From NCBI GenBank assembly GCA_025093555.1, contig JAIWNF010000021.1:682001-746000 (forward strand): a stretch of DNA of 64,000 nt, in the 5' to 3' direction. Below are positions 14,126 to 27,177 of the stretch, one piece after another. This DNA comes from Circinella umbellata. Lineage: Eukaryota; Mucoromycota; Mucoromycetes; Mucorales; Lichtheimiaceae. Position numbers and translations under genes: made by a program. Under the pieces are notes generated by a model. It did not search any database. It saw only the letters and a list, made by a program, of their open reading frames with translations, and was not told where the DNA came from. Position 1 is the stretch's first letter. Every line of letters starts with the position of its first letter.

Positions 14126-16504
14126 ATGGTGTTGCCGGTTACAAGTGCAAATAACGTAAAAGTATACACAGTTTCGGGTGGTCTTGGATCGAGAACTATT
14201 CCCGATTGGATTGTACGCAAGAATCGAAAACAATTAAGAAAAGATCTCGGTATGGTTTTTTTTTATTCAGATAATTGTTGCATAGCTCTTTCAAATTATT
14301 AACGAAAAAAAATATATATCTTTTTTATAAATACAATATAGAATTTCGAAGTCGTATCGAACTTATTCAAGATTTTGAATTTCCTGAAGCATCGAATCGA
14401 ATTAAGGTGACCCGTGATGGCAACTATGCTATTGCTACAGGTACCTACAAACCACAAATGCGAGTGTACGATTTTGCCGAAGTTTCTATGAAGTTTGAAC
14501 GTCACTGCGATCACGAAAATGTCAATTTTGAGGTAAAAAAAAGAAGTAAAATGTATTTTGTGTTGTTGTTACGCTTTGAAGAGAATAACAAGTTTACTGA
14601 TCCTTAAAAAAAACGGATCAAAATTAGATCTTGTCTGACGATTGGACCAAAACAGTTCATTTGCAAAACGATCGTTGGATAGAGTTTCATACACAAAGCG
14701 GCATTCACTACAAAACACGAATTCCAAAATATGGTCGTGATTTAGCTTATCATTACCCTTCTTGTGATTTGCTCGTGGGTGCCTCCACTCAAGAAATCTA
14801 TCGATTAAATTTGGATCAGGGCCGATTTTCCAATTCGATTCAAACTGATGCTACTGAAGGTGTCAACTGTACTGAAATTAATCCAGCTCATCAATTGTTT
14901 GGTTTTGGTACAGGTAACGGTACAGTTGAATTATGGGATCCTCGATCGAGAGCACGTGTTGGCTTATTGACCGATTTACCTATCCCTGCTACATTTGGTC
15001 AAGAAGATCCTACACAAGTAACAGCACTCAAATTCCGAGATGATGGATTGACAATGGCAGCTGGTACATCAACAGGACATACTTTATTATTTGATTTACG
15101 AGCTAGTGTACCTTACTTAGTCAAAGATCATCAATATGGTTTACCTATCAAGTCGATTTCATTTCATGAGGGTACTGAAGCCAGTCGAATGGTGGTATCT
15201 GATAACAAAATTATCAAGATTTGGGATCGACAAAATGGCAAACATTTCACTTCGATTGAACCCGAGACGGATATTAACGATGTATGCGTGGTTGAAAACA
15301 GTGGTTTGATATTTACTGCACAAGAAGGTATTCAAATGGGTGCTTATTATATTCCACAATTGGGCCCTGCTCCACGATTCGCATCTTTCTTGGACAATAT
15401 TACGGAAGAAATGGAAGAAAACCCAACACAAGATGTATACGATCAATACAAGTTCATCACACGCAAGGAATTGACAGCGTTGAACTTGGATCATTTGATG
15501 GGTACCAATGTGCTCAAGGCTTACATGCATGGTTTCTTTATCGATTTACGATTGTATGAAAAGGCTCGTTTGATTGCGAACCCATTCGCGTACGACGATT
15601 ACAAGCAACGTACCGTTCGCGAGAAATTGGAAAAGGAACGCGAATCGCGTATTCGTGTCAACAACAAATTGCCTGCTGTTAACAAGAATCTGGCGAAGAA
15701 GTTGTTGGATGAAAAGAATAATGAAAAGAAGAATAAGAAGAAGGGTGGTTCTGAAGTACTTGGCGATGATCGTTTCAAGGATCTGTTTAGTAATCCTGAC
15801 TTCCAGGTGGATGAAGAATCCAAAGAATATCAATTATTGCATCCAGCACAAGCTGTAAGTTTGATATAGTTTTTATTATTTCATTATCATTTCGTTATTC
15901 TCATCTATTTGTAATTTTATAGAAAAAGCGACGTGTCGAACAATCAGATGATGAAGAGTTCGAAGAAGAAGAAGAATATGGACAAGAGCAAGATGACGAA
16001 GAGGAAGATTCTGATCACAATTCACTTATCGATAGTGAAAGTGGAGGAGATAGTGATAGTGACGATGATCTTGTTTCAAAGATTCGTAAGGAACGTGGTT
16101 TGCATATTCGTGAAAGGAAAAAGGCACGCATGTCGATTCGATCTGATGTGGCACAGAATCAAAGTACAAACAGACGCAAACCAGATATGCGTATGGGTTC
16201 AGAAGGGGGACGTATGTCAAACAAGAATGAATCCAGAAAGTCATTTGGTTCACGTGTGGTTGCAGAAGATGATCGACGGAGGGCACAAGGAAACCAACGT
16301 ATTTCACGAACAGCCATGGGTGGTATGGAAATGTCATTCAAACCACAACCACGTCGTGGTCGAGGTGGTGGCCGCGGTGGTGGAGACCGTGGAGGCCGTG
16401 GTGGAGGCCGTGGTGGAGGTCGTGGTGGTGGTGGTCGAGGTGGTAGCCGTGGTGGTGGCCGAGGTGGTCGCGGTGGTGGTCGCGGCGGCCGCGGACGTTT
16501 TTAG
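14126..16504 (+). CDS. ENP2: Nucleolar WD40 protein NOL10/Enp2
   Basis: Orthologue of human NOL10 and yeast Enp2, a nucleolar WD-repeat factor needed for 40S subunit assembly. Four exons, 14126-14249, 14342-14532, 14628-15854 and 15923-16504, give 707 residues. The N-terminus is very conserved: RIELIQDFEFPEAS, then DGNYAIATGTYKP, RVYDFAEVSMKFER and SDDWTKTVHLQNDRWIEFH, followed by YHYPSCDLLVGAS and YRLNLDQGRF. Beta-propeller repeats occupy residues 1-350, followed by the NUC153-like segment (GDDRFKDLFSNPDFQVDEES). The tail has acidic runs, a basic region and ends in a GGR/RGG-rich stretch typical of nucleolar RNA-binding proteins. The long open frame at 15933-16529 is a shadow; the true last exon ends in RGGRGRF. 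Confidence 0.96.
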
Positions 16505-16740
16505 AAAAAATCAAATAATTATTGTGTAGTTTTTTTTATTATCATTATTTCTCTTTCTTTCCTTCTTTTTAATGTAGCATTCATTCTCATTTTTTTCTAA
16601 TCTTGTAAAACTATTTTATATTTGTTTCCTTTCTGCATTTTGTTTATACCATTCTTTTTCTCACGATCCACTTTTTTTTTCATTTTACTTAAACATAAAA
16701 AGTAAAAAGAGACAAAAATTTTCATATTTATTTTTCGGTC

Positions 16741-17479
16741 ATGGAATTTCAATCCAAAGTATGTTTTGTGTATGTCTGTGGATATATAAACTACTGTTGT
16801 TATTAAATGATAAACTTGTTGATATATTAGCTCAATAAAATACAAGATTTGACGCACCCTAAACAATGGCCATTGGTTCGTCAGACGTATCTTGATCTAG
16901 TTCTTGGTACGTGTTATCATGGTGATATATATATGTGTGTGTGTAGTGAACATATCTAATCTTTGGTAACATAGCAAAAATGTGGAAGACAGTCGAGGCC
17001 ATTTCCATAGCGCCACTTGAGAAAACAATTTTACTTGCCCATGAACCACATACACCGGTAAAAGAAAAAAGAAACATTTTATATTTTTTTTAAAGAGATA
17101 TACTTTCTACTAAAACTGATCCATAATAAAAAGGCCGATCGACGTCTTGTAATCGTTCCAATTCATCAAGCTACTTCTTTATCTACTGCAGGGTAAGGGG
17201 CAACATTACATGTATGATTGGTACACAGATCACTTGATTAAAGTTATTGATTAGAATTTCAGAGTTATTCGATACGCTTATCGATGCGAAACTTACTAAT
17301 GATGGCAAGGAACTGAGGTAATAACTAAAAATAAATAAACGGATGTATATCAAGTAATTCCCTTGCTAACTCAAAAAGTATAATAAAAAAACAGTAGGAT
17401 TACATTTGCAATCCATTCACCCGATTCTACTATTGTATATTACCATGTTTCAAAAGGTTTTAATAATAAGAATGAATGA
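16741..17479 (+). CDS. SEN15: tRNA-splicing endonuclease subunit Sen15 (TSEN15)
   Basis: Small structural subunit of the heterotetrameric tRNA intron endonuclease (Sen2/34/54/15). No single open frame exceeds 60 codons, so it appears only after splicing: 16741-16758, 16831-16906, 16975-17057, 17134-17192, 17255-17317, 17398-17479 (381 bases, 126 residues). The first exon encodes only MEFQSK. The C-terminal half gives the family pattern: VIVPIHQATSLS, a helix ISELFDTLIDAKL, then ITFAIHSPDSTIVYYHVSKG, which parallels human TSEN15 [21 protein letters not shown]. The 126-residue length fits a compact fungal Sen15. An alternative acceptor three bases upstream (17395) would add one residue at the last join. 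It lies 236 bases after NOL10 and converges on the next gene with under 50 bases between stops. Confidence 0.9.
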
Positions 17480-17527
17480 ATAGTGATAATAATAATAAAG
17501 TAATACAATGACGTAAAATAAAATAAA

Positions 17528-18361
17528 TCACAATAATTGACCTGTCCGTCGTACTGTCTTTACTAAAGCAATACTGCTAACTACAAATACCAAACTATCC
17601 AACGATCCAATCTCTTGTATAGCACGAATAGTATACTTTGAACTCCAATAGGCACGGGCATGAGCCCATGTTTGTCCCAACGAGGCCAGCGTCAAGACCA
17701 AAAGGGCCGATTGCTCTGTACGTACACGACGTTCTTTTAATGCCAAAGTTGCCAATAAACCAAGGGCTATATGCATCGCTCCAATAGCTCTTAAAGCATC
17801 CGTTGCTAAATTGGCTGCTGCCAAGAGGGGTCGATGCTGTTGTGGCTGTTGTTGAATCACGGGCACCTTGATATATCGATTTACTAATAGCCAGGGTTCA
17901 GCAATAAGAGACCGAGCTGCAGCTGCATGGTATATAATGTTAATAATTAAAGGTAAATTATTGTCTTTGAATACAAGGTGCACTACCCTTCCAAGAAAAG
18001 AGCGAAATATGTTCCACAAATAAGCTGTTCGAGAATTAGGAACTGGGGTTGATGGTGAAATAGGTAATGGACCTCTTCCTTCTATATATTTATCCACCTC
18101 GCTGCTGTTGATCTCTTGTTTATCGTTTTTATTAGTATTAGACTTATCCGAGGAAGGAATATGTTGTAATGGCTGTTCTGTTGGAGCGGGTTGAAGCGGT
18201 AATGATTCAATGGTCGAGCTAGATGGTTCAACAACAAGGGATCGCGGTGATGGTGGAGACGGAAGGGAAGGAATGCTGCTGCCAGGTTCAGTAGTATGCT
18301 GGCTATCAGTGAGACCGGGCGAAACGAACGACGCAGCCGACATGTCGAGTGAGTCAGTCAT
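17528..18361 (-). CDS. Putative membrane protein, unknown family
   Basis: Single-exon frame of 277 residues. The first 110 residues are S/P/T-rich and probably disordered. The C-terminal half has three or four hydrophobic helices: around LPLIINIIYHAAAARSL, LRAIGAMHIALGLLATLAL, SALLVLTLASLGQTWAHARA and LDSLVFVVSSIALVK. No catalytic motif is visible. The layout (disordered cytosolic head, small helical bundle) resembles small ER or mitochondrial membrane proteins, but I cannot name a family. GC content and even codon use compared with flanking spacer support a real gene. It is tail-to-tail with SEN15. Confidence 0.8.
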   Translation of the reverse strand: MTDSLDMSAASFVSPGLTDSQHTTEPGSSIPSLPSPPSPRSLVVEPSSSTIESLPLQPAPTEQPLQHIPSSDKSNTNKNDKQEINSSEVDKYIEGRGPLPISPSTPVPNSRTAYLWNIFRSFLGRVVHLVFKDNNLPLIINIIYHAAAARSLIAEPWLLVNRYIKVPVIQQQPQQHRPLLAAANLATDALRAIGAMHIALGLLATLALKERRVRTEQSALLVLTLASLGQTWAHARAYWSSKYTIRAIQEIGSLDSLVFVVSSIALVKTVRRTGQLL

Positions 18362-21267
18362 TTTGTTATTTGAGAAAGAAAAGGAATAAGAAATAAAATA
18401 GAGAAAAAAGATATGTAATACATTTTCACATGGTCAATAATAAGCAAAAGAACAAATTCGGGTTTTTAAGCTTGTGTCATACTCAAAATTGAAACTTCAT
18501 TTTATTATGCTGTTGGACAGGCTAGTTTATTATTCCATGGGCATCTTATTTTTCAATTTAACAAGTCAAGATATTCTAATCCAATGAAATCCAATCAAAA
18601 TTTTATACATAATAGAAAGGCTAAGTATTAATTTGATAAATGAAATATTGCCAATGCATTATGATAACACTACTTCTCTTGATTTCCCCAATATCACAAC
18701 GTATTATATTATGTAAAATTTAGCTTACTAATTCTTTTGTACGTATTGTCTTTGTGGATAGTCTTTACCATGCAATAAAAAAAATTATAGAACAAAAAAG
18801 TCGTACTCATAATTTTTAAAGAGAATACTTGAAGATTTTGGAACCAAAATAAGTGAATATAGTTAGTTATTTTGGAAAGTATATATCATATACCAGTAAT
18901 AAAAGAAAATATCCTCATCTAATAGATATCGAAAATAAATGTAAATTATTAAAAATAGAACACTTAAAGCTTTAGACAGAAAAAAGATTATGTTTGTATT
19001 TGTTTGATTTTTGTAGTATGAATGAGTAAGCTTTGTTTGTAAAAAGAGAAACGGTGTTTGTTGAGATTTTTTTTTTTTGCATAAAATGCCTTCGTATTTA
19101 TATATTTTTAATCCGAATCTGTTTTCCCTTCTTCTCTCATTACGACATGCTCAATTTATCATATTATGGTTAATTAATAGACCCAACAGTGACAACTTGT
19201 TATGTACTGCTCCAGCTACTATTGCTATTATTATCAAGCAGCAAACAAAAGATCTGAGAAACAAAATAGTTGGTTACTTTTTGTTATGTACATTTTACCA
19301 GTAGAGTGACATCGGCAACATATTTCGTACTACTCCACTGTTTGACCTATAGTGCATTTTCCCACATTGTCTATTATACAGCTTTATACTCATGCTCAAT
19401 TCAAACGGCTCAATAATTACCACGCTTCTCTTCCTCCAAATCCTTTGTTTCTTTCTACGCATGAAAAAAGATGGATCATATAATACGATAATAACGATAA
19501 GAACAGTGATAATAAAAAATGAAAATGGAGAAAAAAAACAGTAAATATGGGGACGTTGATAATGTCTTCATCTTTTAGAGGTATTAATAGAGAAACAGAA
19601 GCAACAATACTGGTAGTGATAGTATCTTTTAGCTACAGTAGTATTTATGGAAAAAAATAGTAATGTCATTATTAAAGAAACATTTTTTTAAGGCAATAAC
19701 AGCACCAACAGCACGAAAGTCATACTCTTCCCAAACCGCTCTACCTTAAATATGTTCTCATGTTACAATCTTCATTTGGTATACTCATTCTTATCAAAGC
19801 AATCGCACAACTGTACTTTGCCAAGATTTTTTTTATACTATCAACAAAGCTGAAAGCCCACAGTTAGTCAACATTTATTGCCTCAATGTTTGAAAGCCAT
19901 ACATGATATGTTAAACGGATGCCAATAGCTTGACAATGGATACAAAGAATACACAAAGAGCGTTTCATGAATGCAGTAGCTGAAGAATAAAAAAGCTGAT
20001 GATTTAAAAGAAGTAAATTATAATCATATACTCAAACATTATAATAACTCAACTTATTTGGTGATAATGGCGACAGCATTATCAGTAACAAAAATGGTAG
20101 TAAACAAGAAGAATATATCGTCATGAGTACAAAGACGATAACAAATATGGAAAAGATTACGGGAACGGTAGTAACAAGAAAAAAGAGCAGTTTCTTTTTT
20201 AAGTTTACATAATGGTTCGGCCAATGTCGTCTCGGACAAATTTACTGACCTCAGCGAGAAAGACCTCAATTTGAGTTATATGTTATGGTTAATCAGATTT
20301 AACTCAACAACCTTGTATTATGCGTACATAGACATACGTATGTTATATAGTATTGCGTTTTAGGCTTTTACGTATGTCAAAGATGGTTGTATATTCCCTC
20401 ATCATTTTTCGTACCAAAACAGCTGCTGTATACAAAGAATTTAAGAAGCCGTGCGCAACAACAGCAACGGCAGTACCAATAAATATCCTAGCAATAAGAA
20501 TAGTCTCTTGAAAAAGTTGTCCGCATTAATTTAGCACATAGTTATAAAACTTCTACTCATTTGTTTTTGTTTTGTTTTGTTTTGTTTGCGAATGACACAT
20601 AATAAGTGTATATTATATCATTGAATTTGAGAACAATATAAGTCTACGACGTAGATGGTCTGCACAATATCAAATGTTATGTAATCCAATAAAATCTTAA
20701 CAATGATTTAAGGGGTTGAAAGGAACAAATTTAGAATGGTAGTACAAAACATGCTAATGGTCAGAAAGTTGGAAATCACACGGTCCCTATTTATATGCTT
20801 TAATGCATAATAAAATAAATAAACTTTCTGTATCCATGCTTACTAATAGATGCAGGAGCAATTCAGCTTGTATAAACTTTTAGATATTACTATTAGTGTA
20901 TGGGAAATTGAAACTTCTGCTATTGCTAGTAACAGTGCTTCGAATTCATCAAAAAATTTTAGATTCACGATAGTTGCCGATGTGGCGCAGGGATGAAAAC
21001 AATTTGACTCTTTTTTTTTTTCGTTCCAGCTTCTGATCATGAAGTACCCGATCCTTTGCCTCATTAGGCCATCGAGTCACATAAATATTTCTCTTTCTAT
21101 TAACCTCGTCCGTGAACAAATATGCTTTCTTTTATTTCACTTTATTTTATTTTTATCTGCTGATTTTTTTTAAGAAAAAAGAAAAAGAGTATATATATAT
21201 ACATATATAAATTTATTATCTGTTAGACGAACAATCAGCACAACAAGAGCAAACAATCCAACTTAAA
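18362..21267. other. 2.9-kb gene-poor spacer
   Basis: No protein family recognised on either strand. The region is A/T rich with scattered ATA/ACA runs and a short TTTTG repeat. A 73-codon minus frame at 20843-21064 has mixed composition but no recognisable motif. The right end holds the P450 promoter, with TATATATATACATATATAAA ending about 55 bases before the start codon. Confidence 0.5.
20564..20588. repeat. TTTTG pentanucleotide repeat
   Basis: About four to five consecutive TTTTG units. Simple repeat in non-coding DNA with no feature around it that suggests a role. Confidence 0.8.
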
Positions 21268-23683
21268 ATGGCGTATATATCTGAAGCTGTAATTTCGATT
21301 ACGAAACATATCAATTTCGAACGAATTAATTCCAATTTCAATTTTCGACACATTAATCAACAACAAATACCCATAAGCACTGCCATCACTGCTACGGCAA
21401 TCACTGTCTTGGGATTATTAGCATTAAAATATAATGATCGTGCAGTGTTTACAAAAAGACGGGACGATGTACCGTTTATAAAAGGTCTTCCACTGGTTGG
21501 AAACTTGTTTCGTACAATTGCAACGGTGGATATAATTTATGACGATCTTACCGAGAGTTTTGAAAAACTTGATACATTAACTATGTATGTTTTCTTCTAT
21601 GAAAACCTAAAGCCTTTTATTTTATCATTATTCTGGTAACACAAAAATCAATAACTTGTTTTACTCATAGGTCGCAATCTACTATTGGTATGCCTCCTCA
21701 ATTACAGACAATTGATCCACTTAACATTGAATATATACTACGACGTATGTATTAATTACCTAATTGATTGAATGATATAACGTTATCAGGATGTTTTCTA
21801 ACACTTTTACATTTGTGATATTTGATAAAATTATTATTCTAGACAATTTTACGAACTATATCAAAGGTCCCCAAATGATGTAAAGTTTCTGTTTTGAGTT
21901 TTTTTTTTTTTGATAATTATCTCTTATCCGTCACTAAACGAAGTTTAAATGATAGGGATACAATGGGTGATCTTTTTGGTCATGGTATTTTTGTTGCAAG
22001 TATGTAATATTATACTTTATATGTATCTACACATTTGCAGCACATTCGCACTGACATGTTCATGCTTCGTGCTTAATTATTTTTCTACATTACACAAAAA
22101 AGATTAATAATTTATGTCATGACTACGTAGACGGACAGGAATGGCAGTATCATCGAAAAACGGCCAGCCATATCTTTAATGTTATAACTCTTCGTGATCA
22201 TTTTACTGAGTAAGTATTAATAGCCCAAATATTTACTTCGTTCAAATTTACTATTATTATCATAATTATTACTCAGAGGGTACTTTTAATGCACCAAACA
22301 CTAATTTTCATTGATATACACAGCGTTTTTATGCAAGAGCTAAAAAATATGTCTGAATATATTTTTGACATCAATGCAAATACTGGAGAACCAATCGATT
22401 TTGCACATATTATGTCCAAGTTTACAATGGAATCCTTCGCCCGGTAAGAATAAATCTTTTTTAATTATGAGGCATTATTGATATCACCTATAAATTATTT
22501 TGTTTTGATAAATGTATACTCACACATTTTTATTGATTATGCAGAGTTGCATTCGGCAAAAACTTAAACGGATTATTAAATGAACACAATGCCCAATTTG
22601 CTATTTCATTTGATGCTTGTCAAAAAATATCTTTTAATCGTTTTATAGATCCGCTCACCGATTTAAAAGAAGCCCTCAAGCCTATTTTTTCACCGGGGTC
22701 AACAACTTATAAACAGCACATCAAAATTATCAATGATTTTGCCTACAGTATTATTAATGAACGAAGGGACAAATTAAAGCAAGGCCTCGTATTTGAAGAC
22801 ATGTTGTCCCGGTTTATGACCACAGAAACTCCTGATGGACGACTATTAAATGATGTCGAGCTACGAGATACTTTATTGACATTTTTAGCAGCAGGGAGGG
22901 ATACAACAGCTGACTCGATTAATTGGACATTCTATTGTTTGCTTACCCATCCTGATGTAGAGGCTAAACTTCGTCAAGAAATTGATCAGTATCTTCCAAA
23001 TGATGACATTGATAATCCACAAATACTTTATGAAATAGCTCGAAAAATGACTTATGCCCATGCTGTGTTAGTATTTTTATATATACTGTAGAGTAAATGC
23101 TTACACAGAATGTATATTATAATGCTACGTAAGGGTGTTGTAATTTATTAATGCTATTTATTCTATACAGATTTTATGAGACTTTACGTCTCTATCCATC
23201 TGTGCCAACAAATATACGACTTTCTGTTAAAGAAGATCGATTGCCAAGTGGTGTTAAAGTGCATAAAGGAGATTCTGTAATGTGGAGTTTGTATGCGGCG
23301 GGACGATCAACACACTTATGGGGTTCAGATGCTGGAACATTTGATCCTGAGAGGTGGATCCAGGAAAACGGCGAGTTGAAACGTGTCTCATCCTATCAGT
23401 GGATGGTATTTAACGCTGGACCACGCAATTGCATCGGTAAGAATCGATAACTCAATATAAAAAAAACACATAAAGAAATAAAATAAAATGCTTATAAATT
23501 AATATTTTTATTATATTATTCAAATCAGGGCAAAATCTTGCAACATTAGAAGCAGTTCTCGTCATTACACATCTTTTAAAACGTTACAAATTTTCTCTAG
23601 TACCGGACCAAAAAGTTACATATGCGTTATCATTAACCCTTCAAATGAGATATGGAATGAAAGTATATATTAGCAAGCGTTAA
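21268..23683 (+). CDS. Cytochrome P450 monooxygenase
   Basis: Haem-thiolate monooxygenase, probably ER-anchored. Nine exons: 21268-21584, 21671-21744, 21843-21879, 21956-21999, 22131-22209, 22324-22443, 22545-23066, 23171-23436, 23529-23683. All phases close; 537 residues, a normal P450 length. An N-terminal hydrophobic helix (ISTAITATAITVLGLLAL, near residue 38) anchors it, followed by the proline-rich start IKGLPLVGNLF. C-helix region: DGQEWQYHRKTASHIFN. I-helix oxygen-binding motif AGRDTT near residue 340. K-helix YETLRLYP (ExxR) near 400. The PERW region precedes the haem loop FNAGPRNCIG near 477, with the ligand cysteine present. The pattern is like the CYP52/CYP86-type clan that is expanded in Mucorales (for example CYP509); the exact family and substrate cannot be told. 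No redox partner or pathway genes adjoin it. Confidence 0.95.
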
Positions 23684-23880
23684 AAAACGACTATATATAT
23701 ATTTTTAATTAATTAATTTTGTAGTGTCATATTATTTTAGAAGTGATCATAATAATAATAAATATGTATAAAATAAATATTTATTCATTTGATTAATGTA
23801 AAAGATCGTTAGTGTAGTAACGAATTCAGAATCATTATCTCTTTTTTTGTAAATGTGACATAAGCGTATATATCTAAATC

Positions 23881-25458
23881 TTAGGCTTCGTCTTCCTGTT
23901 CTTCCTGTGCTGCAAGGAATTCAACAACTGATTCATGTGTCATTAACCAATCTCTTAAATTTTTTAGACCGTTGATCGACTTTTGTATTAATTCCAATTC
24001 ATCTTGTTTATACCGCTCAATATGAATCATAACCCCAGTCGTATCTGTGGATACATTTTCGTCATTAGACGAAGATGAAGTTATCAGATGTAAGTGATAT
24101 TCAAGAGCATCCAGTAAGAGCATTACCACACGTAATTGGATAACTGCTGAATGGTCCAATTTCGTGACCTTGAAAGCCAAATCATTCAAATCCTCAACGA
24201 CTTCATCAAGCAAACGTGCTTGAATAATCGTATTCTCATCTTCCATGTTTTCTTCCTTTTCTTGTGACGAATCCGATATTGATAATCTGGAAATATCAGG
24301 TACCAGTTCAAACTTTAATCCATCATCTTGGTCAAGTGCAACGAGATACATAAGAGCAACTGACTCTGGTGTCCAACCAGTAGTCAGTGTTATTATATCT
24401 GATATGCTGGTATCCACCACTTTTTTATCCCGATAACCTTCCATAGATGAAGGTACCATGAGTGTCAACACAGGTTTGGACGATTGTGTGATCCAAGATA
24501 ATTTAACCTGACTTTCCATCATACTCATATCCAAGAAACCAGTTAACGCCATTGTAATACGTGACGGTTCCGGGTTATCTTTCAATGTAAATCCATGTAA
24601 AAATAAGAGTTCTTGGTTCGATTTATCACCGTAGGAAATTAATAACTCGTTACCAGCCAATGAAGCCGATGATGAATTAGGAACAAAATCAATACCACCA
24701 TCGTTTGCAGGACACCAGCGAATATTAGGCTGTAAAGAATGGTTGGCAAAATCAAAAAATGGTATAAGAGCAAGATCCCCGTTTTTACTGTCGTTGCCAC
24801 CGTCATCATCGCTACTTCCAATGCTAACTACACGTGACCAAAATACAATATCTGCCCATATCCACATATCCAGAGTCATCCATTCGACAGTATCCTTGAT
24901 CATCGTCAGTTCACGCATTAAAACAGATCGTTTGGCATAAATGGATCTGCTCAAGTTTGTTCCATCTAATCCAACTTTATTGCACTCGTAGGCGTCATCC
25001 TCATCTTTCCCAATCAGAAATAAGACGTGTTGTTGACGTACTTCGTCCAGCGAAGGTAAAATATCAATGTATGGTTTCCAAAATGATTCCGATGTCTGTT
25101 TATTCGAAAATTTTTGTAAGGCGAGGAAGAGTCGTAATAGAAGTCGTTCGTTGCGTGATTCCAATACAGCTTCCTTAAGACACTTGTCATCGTCGCCGTC
25201 GTCGTTATTATTGTTTCGGCTACTAATTTTAAAAATCGATTTTACTGCAGTTTGTAGTTCTTGATTGTCATGTAAAGCACGAATCGATGTGATCAACAAG
25301 TCGCGTGGAATGTGTACCAATGGCGTTGTGTCATTTATATCAAGATCTTTATCACCAAATAGTCCATAACCAGCATTGTCAGTTTTATCAATGTATACGT
25401 GAGGTGCTTTGATACCATTATTAGCAGCCCATTTTGTGAAATCTTCTATAGTGGCCAT
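23881..25458 (-). CDS. SET-domain protein lysine methyltransferase (RuBisCO LSMT/SETD3-like)
   Basis: Single-exon, 525 residues. Class of SET enzymes with a split SET domain plus a helical substrate-binding C-terminus (plant LSMT, animal SETD3/4/6, yeast Rkm). Visible: AGYGLFGDKDL at residue 29 onwards (start of SET), an insert region of D/N-rich loops, then LIPFFDFANHS near residue 235 with the NH that contacts S-adenosylmethionine. NELLISYGDKSNQELLFLHG near 270 supplies the conserved Y-G-x-x-x-N-x-E-L-L element. The C-terminal 200 residues are helical and acidic, ending EEQEDEA. Fungal members methylate ribosomal proteins, elongation factors or cytochrome c; which applies here is not visible. 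The gap to the P450 stop is only 197 bases, tail to tail. Confidence 0.92.
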   Translation of the reverse strand: MATIEDFTKWAANNGIKAPHVYIDKTDNAGYGLFGDKDLDINDTTPLVHIPRDLLITSIRALHDNQELQTAVKSIFKISSRNNNNDDGDDDKCLKEAVLESRNERLLLRLFLALQKFSNKQTSESFWKPYIDILPSLDEVRQQHVLFLIGKDEDDAYECNKVGLDGTNLSRSIYAKRSVLMRELTMIKDTVEWMTLDMWIWADIVFWSRVVSIGSSDDDGGNDSKNGDLALIPFFDFANHSLQPNIRWCPANDGGIDFVPNSSSASLAGNELLISYGDKSNQELLFLHGFTLKDNPEPSRITMALTGFLDMSMMESQVKLSWITQSSKPVLTLMVPSSMEGYRDKKVVDTSISDIITLTTGWTPESVALMYLVALDQDDGLKFELVPDISRLSISDSSQEKEENMEDENTIIQARLLDEVVEDLNDLAFKVTKLDHSAVIQLRVVMLLLDALEYHLHLITSSSSNDENVSTDTTGVMIHIERYKQDELELIQKSINGLKNLRDWLMTHESVVEFLAAQEEQEDEA

Positions 25459-27177
25459 GTCAAAAAAAAAAAGTTTGAGGATAAGTACAATTTAGAAAGC
25501 GGAATTTACTAGGCTGTTATTTTCTACATTCAGTAGTATTTAACATGTGGGGTATTTTTATGGAGTTTGCTGCTCTGTCAATACCATACATCATATATAT
25601 ATATATATATATATATAGTGCCAATCGCTCCCAACAGCTTTTTTATTACTTCTCAAGTTATTTATGGCTATCCACAAATATATGTATATATATATATATA
25701 AAGAAGAAAACCCCATTCAAAAAATTAGTTCAACACTTTTAATGGATATGGTAACATTATACTAACGAGAAAGTAATATCAAAAGCTGACAAGTAGCCAA
25801 AAACTACACACATGGTTTCAATATGCCATGCTTTGTATGCCACATTGACAAATAAGGCCTTAATATTTTATAGTTTTTTTTTCTTTTTTCTTTTAGATTG
25901 CTGGCAAAACCTATTGATAGAAGGTCTTTTGTCTTGGTTCGTTTGGGAATTTATATAATCAAACTACAATACTGAACACACAAAGTTAATATGATCTTAT
26001 TCAACTTTTTCTGGCTACAGGTTTGGGATGTCAAGCATTGTGATATTAACGTTTATCCTACTCTATTCAGCGAAAACAGGAAACTTACGGCTGTAGATAA
26101 ATTTTTCATTAACGTATGCTCAGCACCATGGAGTATGTATCTGGTAATATATAATAACTTTATCACTATGCCTACCTTCATACTTTTCCAAAAGTCAAAA
26201 CACATCATCACGAAATAGATGCATCTGTAAGTACTACTAAAACGAGTTGCCCATCCTTTTACGCTAAATTACAATACTTACTTTTTATGTACACTGACAC
26301 TTACAGCTACTAACACTTTTAAATATAAGAATATCAAAACATTGATGAATAATAAGCTCAATTAAAAAAGATGTAATGATGGTATATACCAAGTGTAGAA
26401 AGATTTATTATTTATTAACCTGATAACATACAAAATATAGCTTTCAAGATCAGGTGAGATGCATTGACTAGTGGTGTGATAGTCGTACTTCCAAGTTATT
26501 ACAAAATTTATTACTACGAAGTATGTTTTCCATAATAAATGTAAAACTGAGTGATAATGATTTGTCCATTGCATAATAATAATCTACTCGAATTATATAT
26601 GATAATGAAAGGGGTTACCAACAATGTAACACCAATGACATATACATGGTAAAAAGTGGTGGTAAAAAAAAAAGTCAACGAACTATTATAAAATCCAACA
26701 CACAAAGTTAAATTGATTATTTCCATATGAAGTTATAATTTCCAGCGAAAACAATTAAAATAGATTTTTTATCCTTCTTTTTTCATTTTCATTTACTCCC
26801 AACCTAATATAAAAAAAAAGAGGCTGAAAGTTTGTTACGTTATTTTACGTACAAGCAATTGAATAATTGAAATATTAAATTAAAAGGTCTTTGAAATAAT
26901 TATCATCAATTAAAAAAGAATTCAGTTATTCTTTTTTTTTTTTACCAAGTAAATGCATTATATATCGTGCCTAATTCTCGGGTTTAAAAGGTCCAATGCA
27001 ACTGAAACAACAACCCAAAAAAAAAAATACTCAGCTCTTATTCTTTTACTGCGCCAATGAATATCAAGAACTTTTTTATGTTACACGCAGGGTCGAGCCC
27101 TTTCCAAAAGAAACGAAAAAAGGAGTAATTTATTTTTTTTGCTCACTTCTTTCTTATTTCACTATATACTGGGTGGA
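25459..27177. other. Gene-poor spacer with AT microsatellite
   Basis: Divergent promoter space for the SET gene (left) and the MNN1-like gene (right). A stretch at 26020-26140 following a good acceptor (TGGCTACAG) reads VWDVKHCDINVYPTLFSENR on the plus strand and may be a relic exon; nothing else connects to it. The rest is A/T-rich with no motif. Confidence 0.45.
25593..25616. repeat. (AT)n microsatellite
   Basis: About twelve AT units in a row; a second shorter one lies near 25682-25700. Non-coding. Confidence 0.9.

Noticed and set aside
15933..16529. 198-codon frame over the end of NOL10, valine-rich
   Set aside because: Shadow of the RGG-coding exon in another frame; the true frame continues the NOL10 protein in phase.
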